In this document: positions 1 through 9,982 of the stretch, piece by piece
Position numbering within the stretch: position 1 is the first letter of the stretch
Layout: each line of letters begins with the position of its first letter
Assembly (NCBI RefSeq): GCF_002008365.1
Contig: NZ_MRDL01000046.1
Location: 40,035 to 104,034 of the forward strand
Source: Rhizobium leguminosarum bv. viciae USDA 2370
Lineage (GTDB): Bacteria; Pseudomonadota; Alphaproteobacteria; Rhizobiales; Rhizobiaceae
Reading direction: 5' to 3'
Length of the DNA stretch: 64,000 bases
Position numbers and translations under genes: made by a program
Notes under the pieces: generated by a model
The model's database searches: none
Told to the model about the DNA's origin: nothing
What the model saw: only the letters and a program-made list of their open reading frames with translations

Positions 1-27
1 AGTCGGTTCACGACGGTCTGGCAGTTG

Positions 28-195
28 CTAAGGTTTGTCGACAGGCTCGCCGTTTGGGTTGGGCACCGGTGCCTCCCTTGTATCTCGAGCCGGGTGTTTC
101 TGATCGTCAGGCTCCGGTGGCAGTTCTTTACGGTCAGGGTGATTGACCGGCTGGTCTTTAGGATTGCCCCCTTTGTCATTATTCTTTTTGGACAT
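28..195 (-). CDS. Small hydrophilic hypothetical protein
   Basis: A 55-residue, highly charged, proline- and asparagine-rich peptide beginning MSKKNNDKGG. It has no membrane segment and no recognisable domain, and is probably disordered and cytosolic. I chose the ATG at 195 because GGAGGA lies just upstream; a longer reading from an ATG at 210 would place that ribosome binding site inside the coding sequence. Short proteins of this composition are common in rhizobia, often without known function. It resembles in style, but not clearly in sequence, the Pro/Glu-rich small protein at 58499. Function unknown. Confidence 0.6.
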   Translation of the reverse strand: MSKKNNDKGGNPKDQPVNHPDRKELPPEPDDQKHPARDTREAPVPNPNGEPVDKP

Positions 196-474
196 GGCCA
201 GTTCCTCCATTCAACAGTACGAACAGACTTGCGAGATCGAAAGTTCCGAGACAGCCAGACTGCCGTGGTCAGAGCATATGGTCCATCTGCAGCACAGCCA
301 CCGGCCATTCGCCAGGATGACGCTTGATGAACGCCTAAGGCGAAGGGGATGCAGGCGGATCAGCGCCAATGCGTGACGTAAGCGCCGGCGGCAAACGGCG
401 GCGCTTACCGCAGATGCGTAGTGTGGAACCGGAGTTCTGTTCAGGTGTTCCTCTCGATCAGCAGGGAGCTTCCT

Positions 475-753
475 ATGACCTACATCGCATCACCAAGCTA
501 CGACCGTAACGACCCCAGTCGCGCTTCGAACCTCCGTCAGTGCCTCGAGACCGCCAGACGCCGCCTGGCTGAGACTTCGCATGCGTCGGAAACCGAGAAA
601 ATCGAGACGCTTGTGGCATCCGCCATCGAGGCGGGTTGGGAAGACGATGAAGTGCGCGACGCACTTAGCCCCGGTGACGAGCAAGAAAACAAAATGCGGC
701 AACAGGAACCACCTGTCCCAACTATCGGTGTGGTTCCGTCGTCATCTTTCTAA
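475..753 (+). CDS. Hypothetical protein
   Basis: A 92-residue soluble protein starting MTYIASPSYD. The start at 475 follows GGGAGC with good spacing; an in-frame ATG at 421 has no comparable site. The middle is predicted helical with many charged residues (about 25-70), and the C-terminus is Pro/Val/Ser-rich and probably flexible. No signal peptide, membrane segment or catalytic motif is visible. I do not recognise the family. It stands alone between the small minus-strand gene at 28-195 and the L,D-transpeptidase at 1092. Confidence 0.5.
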   Translation: MTYIASPSYDRNDPSRASNLRQCLETARRRLAETSHASETEKIETLVASAIEAGWEDDEVRDALSPGDEQENKMRQQEPPVPTIGVVPSSSF

Positions 754-1091
754 TGACAGTCGTTGGTAATGGAAGTCCGGTTTTGATCAGAGGACGAATG
801 GTAGCGCGCCATCGGGAGGAGGCTGACGACGCGCTGCATGTGACCATTGGGTTCCACCGGTGAACTTAGGCCGCGATGCATTTTGAAATTTGGTAAAGGT
901 CTACCTCCCGGTCTAGCCCGCGAATCGCCTCCCCTAGATCGCTTCGTCATCATTCCGCTTTCTTGAAGCAGACAGGAACTCAGCGGTTGATGGGAGCGAC
1001 GAGAGATCACCGTGGAATCCAGACTGAACCCGCCATAGTACCGCCACACAATTCCGCCCAATCAGGCTGTATAACAGACGGATTGCGTAAA
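754..1091. other. Intergenic stretch without a supported gene
   Basis: About 340 bases between the hypothetical gene ending at 753 and the L,D-transpeptidase start. Open frames here are short and lack credible ribosome binding sites or protein-like composition. The promoter of the downstream gene should be here, but I cannot point to convincing boxes. Confidence 0.5.
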
Positions 1092-1703
1092 ATGAGATTG
1101 ATGGCTCTCCTTGTTGCGGCCCTTTTGCTGACGCCCATTCATGCCCAGGCCCAAGTTTATGACCCGCATGATGGATACGACGATTATGGGGGCTACGACT
1201 ATGATGATCCCTACAGCCCGTATCCCCCTCCTCCCTACTACGAGCCAGAACCTGGCTATCGGGAACCTTTGCAAGAACGTGGGGAGCCATCGACGCGAAT
1301 TAGAAGGGGAACCGTCGTCATCGCCACGCGTGAGCACACTCTGATTTACACGACCGCACAGGGCGAGCAGTTCGCCTACCCCATCGCAGTCGGCCGCGAA
1401 GGCAAGCAATGGTACGGAACAACGCGGGTGGTGTCGAAGCGATTGCATCCCGAATGGCGACCCACGGCCAGCATGCGGCAGAAGAACCCACGGCTTCCGG
1501 CCGTCGTGAAACCCGGCCCGGCAAACCCGCTCGGAACTCGCGCGATCTACCTTGCCGACGGACTGCTGCGCATCCACGGCACCAACGACCCCTCCTCCAT
1601 CGGCACCAATGCATCGAGCGGATGCTTTCGGATGTACCGCGAGGACGTCGAGGAGCTTTACGATATGGTTCAGCCGGGGACCCGGGTGATCGTCCAGCAG
1701 TGA
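1092..1703 (+). CDS. L,D-transpeptidase (YkuD family), exported
   Basis: A 203-residue peptidoglycan cross-linking enzyme of the ErfK/YbiS/YcfS/YnhG (YkuD) family, expected to join meso-diaminopimelate residues or attach envelope proteins in the periplasm. Residues 1-21 form a signal peptide ending AQA. Residues 22-65 are a Tyr/Pro/Asp/Gly-rich low-complexity linker. The YkuD fold follows, ending with the catalytic signature: His in IHGTNDP and the nucleophilic Cys in SSGCFRM. I chose the ATG at 1092 because it begins directly at the hydrophobic signal sequence; upstream in-frame codons give a non-signal-like extension. The tyrosine-rich linker is unusual but recurs in rhizobial paralogues. 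Family assignment is secure; the exact substrate is inferred. Confidence 0.9.
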   Translation: MRLMALLVAALLLTPIHAQAQVYDPHDGYDDYGGYDYDDPYSPYPPPPYYEPEPGYREPLQERGEPSTRIRRGTVVIATREHTLIYTTAQGEQFAYPIAVGREGKQWYGTTRVVSKRLHPEWRPTASMRQKNPRLPAVVKPGPANPLGTRAIYLADGLLRIHGTNDPSSIGTNASSGCFRMYREDVEELYDMVQPGTRVIVQQ

Positions 1704-1739
1704 TCGAATATCGCTTGACCGAACTGTCCCGTCATTTCC

Positions 1740-2215
1740 ACTTCGCTGACCACTGACGAAGTCCGCCTTCGCCTTTTCAGGCCATGCTTTCACGTCGGGA
1801 TTAACCTTGATCTTCTGCCCGGACGGCTTCCAAGCGAGAAAGACAGTTCGCGAAGCAAGGTTTGCAACGACAACGGCTTCTTGATCCGTGCACATGTGTC
1901 GCGAGCAGGATGTGCCGACAAAAAGGTCACCCTTAAATTCGCCAGAACTCACGCCAAGCAGGATGTCGTTGAGAAGCGCTTTATCTGCTCGACCAAACGG
2001 TTGATCTCTGCTGCCACCTCCGCACAATCCAGCAATCCTGCAGGGTGGGTCACCGAACGCTCCCGCAGTTGGTCCCAGCCTTTAGGGTGTCAGCAACGAA
2101 GGCTTCGCCCTGGATTCCTTTGAATCCGGCGCTGGCTGTCCACTCCCATTTCTGTCCCACTTGGTTTGGTGTTGCCGGAGTGCAAGGTATGAGCTTGTCG
2201 TCCGAAAGGGCTGAC
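1740..2215 (-). pseudogene. Decayed gene with a CxxHxC motif (Ivy-like?)
   Basis: On the minus strand, stretches of clearly protein-like sequence continue from one frame to the next: TPNQVGQKWEWTASAGFKGI, then KGWDQLRERSVTHPAGLLDC, then DKALLNDILLGVSSGEFKGD and GTSCSRHMCTDQEAVVVANL, ending near WPEKAKADF. Frame changes fall near 2095 and 1990, with an in-frame TGA near the first, so this looks like a formerly continuous gene of roughly 150 residues. The CSRHMC loop has the CxxHxC spacing of the CKPHDC loop of Ivy lysozyme inhibitors, but that is only a resemblance. The last segment stays open into the antisense of the L,D-transpeptidase, so the true stop has probably been lost. Sequencing error is an alternative to decay. 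Confidence 0.45.
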
Positions 2216-2282
2216 CGTCACGATAAAGCAATATCGAGCGGACCATCGATTCGTGGATTTTGTCCTTTAGAGAAGGAAACCA

Positions 2283-2471
2283 CTAACGGCGATCCCTCAC
2301 ACGCATATCAGCTACCGACGAGGTTCCGACAGCTACCCCGACCCCATTGACAACATGCGTCTCATCGATGTCGACATAGTAATTCTTCAGGACCTCTCGG
2401 TCGTCGATTTTCAGTCTATCCTGGCCATCGCTCCCTTTGGTGATGACGACTTGGTGGTCGAAGCTGCATGT
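2283..2471 (-). pseudogene. Gene fragment of unknown family
   Basis: A 62-codon minus-strand open stretch between two stops. Its composition is protein-like, for example DHQVVITKGSDGQDRLKIDD followed by EVLKNYYVDIDETHVVNGVG, and it lacks a start codon or ribosome binding site. It lies immediately upstream, in transcription order, of the decayed gene at 1740-2215 and could be part of the same disrupted locus. I do not recognise the family. The rest of 2472-2839 holds no gene I can support. Confidence 0.3.
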
Positions 2472-2839
2472 CTAAACTGCCTGCCGCAGCATGGCTGTAT
2501 GGTGAAAGTGCAATAGACGGCGCTAACACCAAGACGAAGGCATTTCACCAGATCACGTTCCCGCCCCATGACAAATGCATCTTGTTGTGACTTATCAGAT
2601 TGACAATCAGAGACCAATGAGGGCCCGGCATAGGGGGCCCCTTGCGCATCAGTCGGAATGCGCCCTCTTCGAACCTGCGGCATGCCAAGGAACCGCTGGT
2701 GATTGCCAAAGTTTAGCTTTTGAGAACATCATCGCAGATGAGTTCAATTGAAAACGCTGCGTAAGAGTTGGGGGAAAACGTCGACGGCTCGATGGCCGTC
2801 GGCTCGCGGCAATTGACAACTCGCTTGGGAATTTTCAAC

Positions 2840-3328
2840 ATGAACATCGAGACGATATTTTTCAAGCCGAGCGACTGGGTCCCGAACAATCCGCATCTTC
2901 CTGTATTGCTTTACAGAGGGCTCTTTGCTGATGCTGAACCTACTGATTTCGACCGTCGTTTCGCTGCAAACGGTTGGACAGGCGTCTGGATAAACGGTGT
3001 CTTCGATTATCAGCACTACCATTCCGGTGCCCATGAAGTCCTGGGAATTGCACTTGGCAGCGCCAAGCTGTTGATCGGCGGTCCCGACGGTCAAGAGCTT
3101 GATGTGGTAGCGGGAGACTGCCTGGTACTTCCAGCCGGAACAGGGCACCGAAATCTCGGCTGCACGTCGGACTTCCAGGTGGTAGGCGCTTATCCTAAGG
3201 GACAGCATGCCGACATTCAGACGTCCGCTCCCTCAAGCCAAATGCTGGCGAAAATCTCGTCAGTCCCCCTGCCCCACACCGACCCCGTCCAAGGATCGTC
3301 AGGATTTCTCACGGAGAAATGGCGGTAG
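2840..3328 (+). CDS. Cupin-domain protein (YjlB-like)
   Basis: A 162-residue small-molecule-binding beta-barrel protein. The central cupin shows a first histidine cluster (YHSGAHEVLGIALG), then GGPDGQELDVVAGDCLVLPA and GTGHRNLG, the usual order of cupin motifs 1 and 2. This sequence pattern matches the uncharacterised YjlB-type cupins, which may bind a metal but have no assigned reaction. I set the start at 2840 (MNIETIFFKP), where the conserved N-terminus begins; an ATG at 2768 would add 24 residues of unconvincing sequence. The ribosome binding site is weak (GGGA). It is followed 138 bases later by the NIPSNAP gene in the same direction, so co-transcription is possible. Confidence 0.8.
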   Translation: MNIETIFFKPSDWVPNNPHLPVLLYRGLFADAEPTDFDRRFAANGWTGVWINGVFDYQHYHSGAHEVLGIALGSAKLLIGGPDGQELDVVAGDCLVLPAGTGHRNLGCTSDFQVVGAYPKGQHADIQTSAPSSQMLAKISSVPLPHTDPVQGSSGFLTEKWR

Positions 3329-3466
3329 TCATCGGGCACAGTGACCGATTTCGCAGTCTGCCGCAGGATTAAGGACAAGCGTCCGACAAGCGGAGAAGCG
3401 GCCCCTCGCTTTTTCCAGCGCTGAACGATATCCACGATCTAGCCTGACCAACATGAGGAGCATCCG

Positions 3467-3808
3467 ATGATCCACGAATTGCGCATCTATACATGTCTGC
3501 CGGGGAGGCTGCCGGCACTGCAGCAGCGTTTCGAGACCGCGACGCTGGCGATCTGGGAGCGACTCGGCATCCGCTCACTCGGCTTCTGGACGACGATGAT
3601 CGGTTCTTCCAGCAACGATCTGACCTACCTCCTTGAATGGCGGTCGCTGGCGGAGCGCGAGCAGAAGTGGGCCGAGTTCGTGGCCGATCGCGAGTGGCAG
3701 GAAGCGAGGGCAAAGAGCGAGGCGGATGGGCCGATCATCGCCAACATCGCCAGTTCGCTGCTGCAGCCGACGAGCTTTTACCGCGGCTTCCCCGAGCCGT
3801 CGGAATAA
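3467..3808 (+). CDS. NIPSNAP family protein
   Basis: A 113-residue alpha/beta ferredoxin-like fold protein of the NIPSNAP family, opening with the family hallmark MIHELRIYTC and containing FWTTMIGSSSNDLTYLLEWR. In bacteria these small proteins have no firmly established reaction and are often found beside oxidoreductases or stress genes. The protein is full length for the family and cytosolic, with no signal peptide. The start is supported by GAGGAG about nine bases upstream. It lies between the cupin gene and an ISL3 remnant. Confidence 0.85.
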   Translation: MIHELRIYTCLPGRLPALQQRFETATLAIWERLGIRSLGFWTTMIGSSSNDLTYLLEWRSLAEREQKWAEFVADREWQEARAKSEADGPIIANIASSLLQPTSFYRGFPEPSE

Positions 3809-3932
3809 CGGGCGGAAACGCAGCACGCAATTGATTGGGAAGTCTTTTTGGCGTGTTTCAGCGCCGAATATTGGGGTTTTGATGCAGTTGTAACGATGCC
3901 GCTTTGCTGGTTTCCACCAAGGAGTCAGCCTG

Positions 3933-4456
3933 ATGAGCACTAAGTTTCGCCTTTCTGATTTGGTACCGGCTGGATTCATCGCCGAACGCATTACCCACAT
4001 TGACGACGAGACCTGCATCTTGCTTTCCTCCGGCGCTACCGCGTCATGTTCGGCATGCGGACAAATGTCGCGAACGGTTCGAAGCTGCTATTGCCGCCAG
4101 GTCGCGGACCTCTCCCTGTCGGGAAGGCGCGGTCAGGCTTCTCGTGCGCACGCGGAGGTTCACCTGTGATGCGGTGCTCGGCGGCAGGCAGATATTCGCC
4201 GGGCGGTTCGGCGATGTGCTACCTCCCTACGCCAGACGAACCGGGCGTCTCGAGCATCTCGTCCACCATCTGGCCCTCGCGCTTGGAGGACGCCCGGCGG
4301 CGCGTTTTTGCTCAGCGGCCCATCCTTCTGGTCAGCAACGACACCTTGCTCCGCGTCATACGCAGGCAAGGATTGCCGCTGTCGATTCCGCCCTCGGTGA
4401 TTGGCATCGACGACTGGGCCTCGCGGCGCAATCATCGCTATGGCAGTTGCGTTTAA
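3933..4456 (+). pseudogene. ISL3-family transposase remnant
   Basis: The N-terminal third of an ISL3 transposase spread over three frames. The first segment (from 3933) has the zinc-ribbon-like CSACGQ region and RQVADLSLSGR. Near 4125 the reading moves to VRLLVRTRRFTCDAVLGGRQ and RTGRLEHLVHHLALALGGRP. Near 4310 it moves again to VSNDTLLRVIRRQG and VIGIDDWASRRNHRYG, which carries the first aspartate of the DDE triad. The remaining catalytic part is missing, so the gene is both frameshifted and 3'-truncated and cannot encode a transposase. No terminal inverted repeat pair was found. It marks an old insertion at the edge of the alpha-galactoside region. Confidence 0.85.
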
Positions 4457-4528
4457 TGAAATGGCGATAAGCTGTCGCCGCGACCGTCCGGGTCACTATG
4501 CCGATTGCAAGAGCCGTCGTTCCTGTCG

Positions 4529-4564
4529 CAAAAAAGCCCCGCGGTTGTTGCGACCGCGGGGCTT
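4529..4564 (-). terminator. Rho-independent terminator of the agp operon
   Basis: A perfect 12-bp inverted repeat (arms 4534-4545 and 4553-4564, sequence AAGCCCCGCGGT and its complement) with a 7-base loop, followed on the minus strand by a short T run. It lies about 30 bases beyond the stop of the last gene of the minus-strand agp operon, exactly where a terminator is expected. Confidence 0.9.
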
Positions 4565-4592
4565 CTTGACGCCTCACCCGGGAGAGGGGGTG

Positions 4593-5963
4593 TCAGGCGG
4601 CCTGTACTTTGCGGGTCGTGCGTGCCCATTCGGGCAGCCAGTCGCCGTGGGTGGCGAGCAGATCGTCGACCAGCGACCAGATCTGGTCGAGGTCTAGTTC
4701 GGCTGCCGTATGCGGGTCCATCATTGCGGCATGATAGATGTGCTCGCGATTTTCCGTCATCAGTGCCTGCACCGTCAGTTCCTGCACGTTGATATTGGTG
4801 CGGATCAGCGCCGTCAGCTGCGGCGGCAGGTCGCCGATGAAGGTCGGCTGGATGCCGGAGGCATCGACGAGGCAGGGCACCTCGGCGGCGCAATTGGTCG
4901 GCAGCGATGTGATGCAGCCATTGTTGCGGACATTGCCGTAGATCACCGAGGGCTCGCCCGTCCAGACCGAATTGATGATCGAGGAGGCATATTCCTTCGA
5001 CGGCGCGACCTCAATCTTGTCGGCTGAACGATAGGCCTCCGCCTGCCCCTTCCAGCGCTCGATCTGCTCGATGCAACGCTTCGGATATTCATCGAGCGGA
5101 ATGCCGAATTTCTCGATCAGGTCGTCGCGGCCCTCCTTGATGAAATAGGGCGTGTATTCGGCGAAATGCTCCGAGCTTTCGGTAACGAAATAGCCGAGCC
5201 GCGTCAGCATCTCGTAGCGCACCTTGTTCGGGCAGCGCGGGTTCCAGCCGGGCTTCGGCGCCCTGCCCTCGCGATAGGCGCGCAGCAGGTCGGGATAGAG
5301 ATTGCGGTAGGAGCCGTCCGGCTGGCGATGCTCGAACTTGAGATAGAAGGCCATGTGGTTGATGCCGGCCGCGCGGTAGCGGATTTCCTCGTAGGGAATG
5401 TCGAGGTCATGGGCCAGTTCCATCGCCGTGCCCTGCACCGAGTGGCAGAGGCCGACCTGGCGAATGGTCGGATATTTCTCTGATATCGCCCAGGTGTTGA
5501 TCGCCATCGGGTTGACATACTGCAGCATGATCGCCTCGGGGCAGACGGCGAGCATATCTTCGCAGACCTTCCAGAGATGCGGCACGGTGCGCAAGCCGCG
5601 CATGATGCCGCCGACGCCGAGCGTATCGGCGATCGTCTGGCGCAGCCCGTATTTCTTCGGCACTTCGAAATCGGTGACCGTGCAGGGTTCGTAACCGCCG
5701 ATCTGGAAAGCGACGACGACGAAATCGGCGCCGGCAAGCGCCTTGCGCTGGTCGGAATAGGTCTCGGCCTTCGCCTTCACGCCGAGCGTCGAGATCAGCT
5801 TGTTGACGACGACGGCGCTTTCCTCCAGCCGCTGCGGATTGAGATCCATCAAGGCGATCGTCGCGCCCGACAGAGCCGGACGCTGCAGCACATCGCCAAC
5901 GATGTTCTTCATGAAGACGGTGGAGCCAGCTCCGATGAAAGTGATTTTGGGATTTCTTGCCAT
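4593..5963 (-). CDS. agaL2: GH4 alpha-galactosidase, distal gene of the operon
   Basis: A 456-residue glycoside hydrolase family 4 enzyme, expected to cleave imported alpha-galactosides such as melibiose or raffinose in the cytoplasm by the NAD+- and metal-dependent redox mechanism of the family. Visible signatures are the dinucleotide-binding start FIGAGSTVFMKNIVGD, the metal-ligand motif CHSVQGT and the catalytic GINHMAFY. I chose the ATG at 5963 because GGAGG sits just upstream and overlaps the alternative start at 5978. It is the last gene of the operon, 22 bases after the ATPase gene. The symbol follows the Sinorhizobium meliloti agp locus, which also has two GH4 genes; which paralogue corresponds to agaL2 is inferred from gene order. 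GH4 identity is secure, sugar specificity less so. Confidence 0.85.
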   Translation of the reverse strand: MARNPKITFIGAGSTVFMKNIVGDVLQRPALSGATIALMDLNPQRLEESAVVVNKLISTLGVKAKAETYSDQRKALAGADFVVVAFQIGGYEPCTVTDFEVPKKYGLRQTIADTLGVGGIMRGLRTVPHLWKVCEDMLAVCPEAIMLQYVNPMAINTWAISEKYPTIRQVGLCHSVQGTAMELAHDLDIPYEEIRYRAAGINHMAFYLKFEHRQPDGSYRNLYPDLLRAYREGRAPKPGWNPRCPNKVRYEMLTRLGYFVTESSEHFAEYTPYFIKEGRDDLIEKFGIPLDEYPKRCIEQIERWKGQAEAYRSADKIEVAPSKEYASSIINSVWTGEPSVIYGNVRNNGCITSLPTNCAAEVPCLVDASGIQPTFIGDLPPQLTALIRTNINVQELTVQALMTENREHIYHAAMMDPHTAAELDLDQIWSLVDDLLATHGDWLPEWARTTRKVQAA

Positions 5964-5985
5964 TATAACCTCCGGCATTCGGCAA

Positions 5986-7653
<1,668 letters not shown>

Positions 7654-7663
7654 ATCAATCACC

Positions 7664-8800
7664 TCAATAAGGATCGACCGCGTCGCGCAATCCGTCGCCG
7701 AGCGCATTGAATGCGAAGACGGTGACGAGCACGAAGCCGACGGGGGAGAGAATCCAGGGATAGGAGCCGATCACCGAATAGGTCGCCGTGTCCTGCAGCA
7801 TCAGCCCCCAGGAGATCAGCGGCGGCTTGACCGCAAAGCCGAGAAAACCGAGGAAGGATTCCAGCAGCACGACGCTCGGTATATGCAGCGTCACCGCGAC
7901 GATGACGTGGCTCATCACGTTCGGGAAGATGTGCTGCATGATGATGCGCGTGTCGGTGGCGCCGACAGCCATTGCCGCCCGGACATAATCGATGCGGGCG
8001 AGCGCTAAGGTCTTGCCGCGCACCTCGCGCGACATCTGCGCCCAGCCGAGCGCCGACATCACGGCGATGACAAAGGCAAGGAAGACGTTGGTCGGCGCCG
8101 TCACCGGGATCAGCGAGGTCAGCGCCAGATAGAGCGGCAGTTGTGGGAAGGCGAGCACCAGTTCGACGAAACGCTGCAACCAGATATCGAATGTGCCGCC
8201 GAAATAACCGGACACCATTCCGACGGTCGTGCCGATGATGGTGACGATGAAGACCACCGTCAGGGCAATCGTCAGCGAAATGCGCGAGCCGATGATGGCA
8301 CGTGACAGCACATCGCGGCCGAACTTGTCGGTGCCGAGGAAATGCACCGGCTGGCCATCGGTCGAGCCGAAGAAGTGCCGGCTGGCCGGGATCAGGCCGA
8401 AAAGCCGGTATTCAGCGCCCTTGACGAAGAAGCCGAGCAGCCGCGGATTGTCGTAGTCGATGCCAACGATCGGCTGGAAGGTGACGGGGTCGAGCTCTTC
8501 GGAATCGGAGAGCGCATAGACACGCGGCTGGAAGACGAAATTGCCGTCCTTGTCGTGGAAGCTCATTACCTGCGGCGGCGCGAAGCCGACATCGGTCGCC
8601 TTCGGGTCCATCGGCGCAAAGAAATCGGCAAAGATCGCCATGACGATCAGGAGCACAACGAGCACGAGCCCTGCCATGCCGGTCCAGGAGCGCCTCAGCC
8701 GGCGCCAGACAAGGGCGATATAGCTTTCATGGCCACGTGATGGCTTGTTGATGGAAAGTTCTGTCGTCGGCGGAGGCGGCGCGGAGTCGAAAGCCAGCAT
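7664..8800 (-). CDS. ABC permease, DppC/OppC type
   Basis: A 378-residue inner-membrane permease. Residues 30-55 form the first membrane helix. A periplasmic loop of about 130 residues follows, longer than in most DppC proteins, and the BPD_transp_1 domain with five helices ends in ALGDGLRDAVDPY, the classic OppC C-terminus. I chose the ATG at 8800 because GGAGGAG lies six bases upstream and it leaves a one-base gap after the stop of the preceding permease (TGAGATG). It pairs with the DppB-type subunit to make the translocation pore of the alpha-galactoside importer. Confidence 0.9.
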   Translation of the reverse strand: MLAFDSAPPPPTTELSINKPSRGHESYIALVWRRLRRSWTGMAGLVLVVLLIVMAIFADFFAPMDPKATDVGFAPPQVMSFHDKDGNFVFQPRVYALSDSEELDPVTFQPIVGIDYDNPRLLGFFVKGAEYRLFGLIPASRHFFGSTDGQPVHFLGTDKFGRDVLSRAIIGSRISLTIALTVVFIVTIIGTTVGMVSGYFGGTFDIWLQRFVELVLAFPQLPLYLALTSLIPVTAPTNVFLAFVIAVMSALGWAQMSREVRGKTLALARIDYVRAAMAVGATDTRIIMQHIFPNVMSHVIVAVTLHIPSVVLLESFLGFLGFAVKPPLISWGLMLQDTATYSVIGSYPWILSPVGFVLVTVFAFNALGDGLRDAVDPY

Positions 8801-8801
8801 C

Positions 8802-9809
8802 TCAGGCTCCTCCATATTGGCGGACACGGGGATCGAGCAGGGCGAGCAGCATGTCGGCGATGATGTTGCCGACGATCAGCGTCGCCGACAGCACCATCAT
8901 GAAGGTGGCGGTGACATAGACGTCGCCGACCGCCATCGAGCCGACGATCGCCGGGCCGACGGTCGGCAAAGCGAAGATGATCGCGGTTTCGATCTCGCCG
9001 GTCAGCATGTAGGGCAACACGACGCCCTGATACATCACCAGCGGGTGCAGCGCGTTCGGCACCGCATGGCGCATCACCACGGCTGCGCCGGAAAGCCCCT
9101 TGGCCTTGGCCGTCTCGACATATTGGGCATTCAGCGTATCGAGCAGATTGCCGCGCATGACGCGCATATTGTAGGCGAGCCCACCGAAGGTGGCGATCGC
9201 CACGACCGGCCAGACATGGTGAACCAAATCGACAAATTTCGCCCACGACCAGGGCGCCCCGCCATATTGCGGCGAGAAGAAGCTGCCGATTTCGGAGACG
9301 TTCAGCTGGAAAACCAGGAGATAGACGATGATGAGCGCCATCAGGAAGCGCGGCACCGTCATGCCGAGGAAGGAAATCCCCGAAAGCAGGCTGTCGATCC
9401 AGCTGTATTGGCGCGTCGCCGCCCAGATGCCGAAGCCGATGCCGAGAACCGAGGCGAAGAGGTGGCAGACGAGCGCCAGAAGCAATGTCCGCGGCAGGCG
9501 TTCACCGACGACATCGGCGACCGGCTTGTTGTAAAACATGCTGTAACCGAAGTCGCCGCGCGTCACGATCCCGCCGATCCAGTTGACGTATTGGACGACC
9601 AGCGGCTTATCGAGGCCGTGTTCGACCCGGTAGAGCTGCGCCTGCGCTTCGGCCTGGGCATAGGATGCGCCGCCCTGGTTGATCAACTGGGATCTTATAT
9701 AATCGGCGTAGTCGCCGGGTGGTGCCTGGATGATCGCGAAGGTCACCACACTCAGGATGAAGAGAATGGGGATCGCAGAGGCTATGCGCACGAGCAGGAA
9801 TCGTAACAT
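8802..9809 (-). CDS. agpB: ABC permease, DppB/OppB type
   Basis: A 335-residue inner-membrane permease starting MLRFLLVRIASAIPILF, the typical OppB N-terminal helix. Six hydrophobic segments are visible, and the cytoplasmic EAA-like region contains YVETAKAKGL and RHAVPNALHPL. The C-terminus ends DPRVRQYGGA as in the family. I chose 9809 because the N-terminal membrane helix begins there and GGAG lies upstream; an earlier ATG at 9872 adds an atypical hydrophilic leader. It follows the binding-protein gene after 173 bases containing two strong hairpins. The symbol is taken from the S. meliloti agp order and is tentative. Confidence 0.85.
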   Translation of the reverse strand: MLRFLLVRIASAIPILFILSVVTFAIIQAPPGDYADYIRSQLINQGGASYAQAEAQAQLYRVEHGLDKPLVVQYVNWIGGIVTRGDFGYSMFYNKPVADVVGERLPRTLLLALVCHLFASVLGIGFGIWAATRQYSWIDSLLSGISFLGMTVPRFLMALIIVYLLVFQLNVSEIGSFFSPQYGGAPWSWAKFVDLVHHVWPVVAIATFGGLAYNMRVMRGNLLDTLNAQYVETAKAKGLSGAAVVMRHAVPNALHPLVMYQGVVLPYMLTGEIETAIIFALPTVGPAIVGSMAVGDVYVTATFMMVLSATLIVGNIIADMLLALLDPRVRQYGGA

Positions 9810-9873
9810 CGAACGGTTCGCTTCTCCTTGCCGCCAGTCGCTCCTTGTCAGCGCGGCCGGCTTGTTGGTCATA

Positions 9874-9951
9874 TCAGGCCGCGCGCCACGCGCGGCCTGA
9901 ATCTCACTTCAGCTGGGAGGGAACTCTCCAGCGTCGCATCACATGCGACGC
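9874..9951 (-). promoter_or_regulatory. Two strong hairpins between agpA and agpB
   Basis: Two perfect inverted repeats sit in the agpA-agpB gap: a 12-bp stem with a three-base loop (9874-9900, arm TCAGGCCGCGCG) and a 9-bp stem with a three-base loop (9931-9951, arm GCGTCGCAT). Neither is followed by a clear T run on the minus strand. Such structures behind a binding-protein gene commonly protect the upstream mRNA or cause partial termination, giving more binding protein than permease. That function is inferred. Confidence 0.6.
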
Positions 9952-9982
9952 GCTTTAGCTCTTTGTGTCCTGATGACAGGCA

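Noticed and set aside
1062..2027. A long minus-strand open frame over the L,D-transpeptidase
   Set aside because: Most of it is antisense to a gene with a clear signal peptide and catalytic motif; only the upstream third looks protein-like and is listed as a pseudogene fragment.
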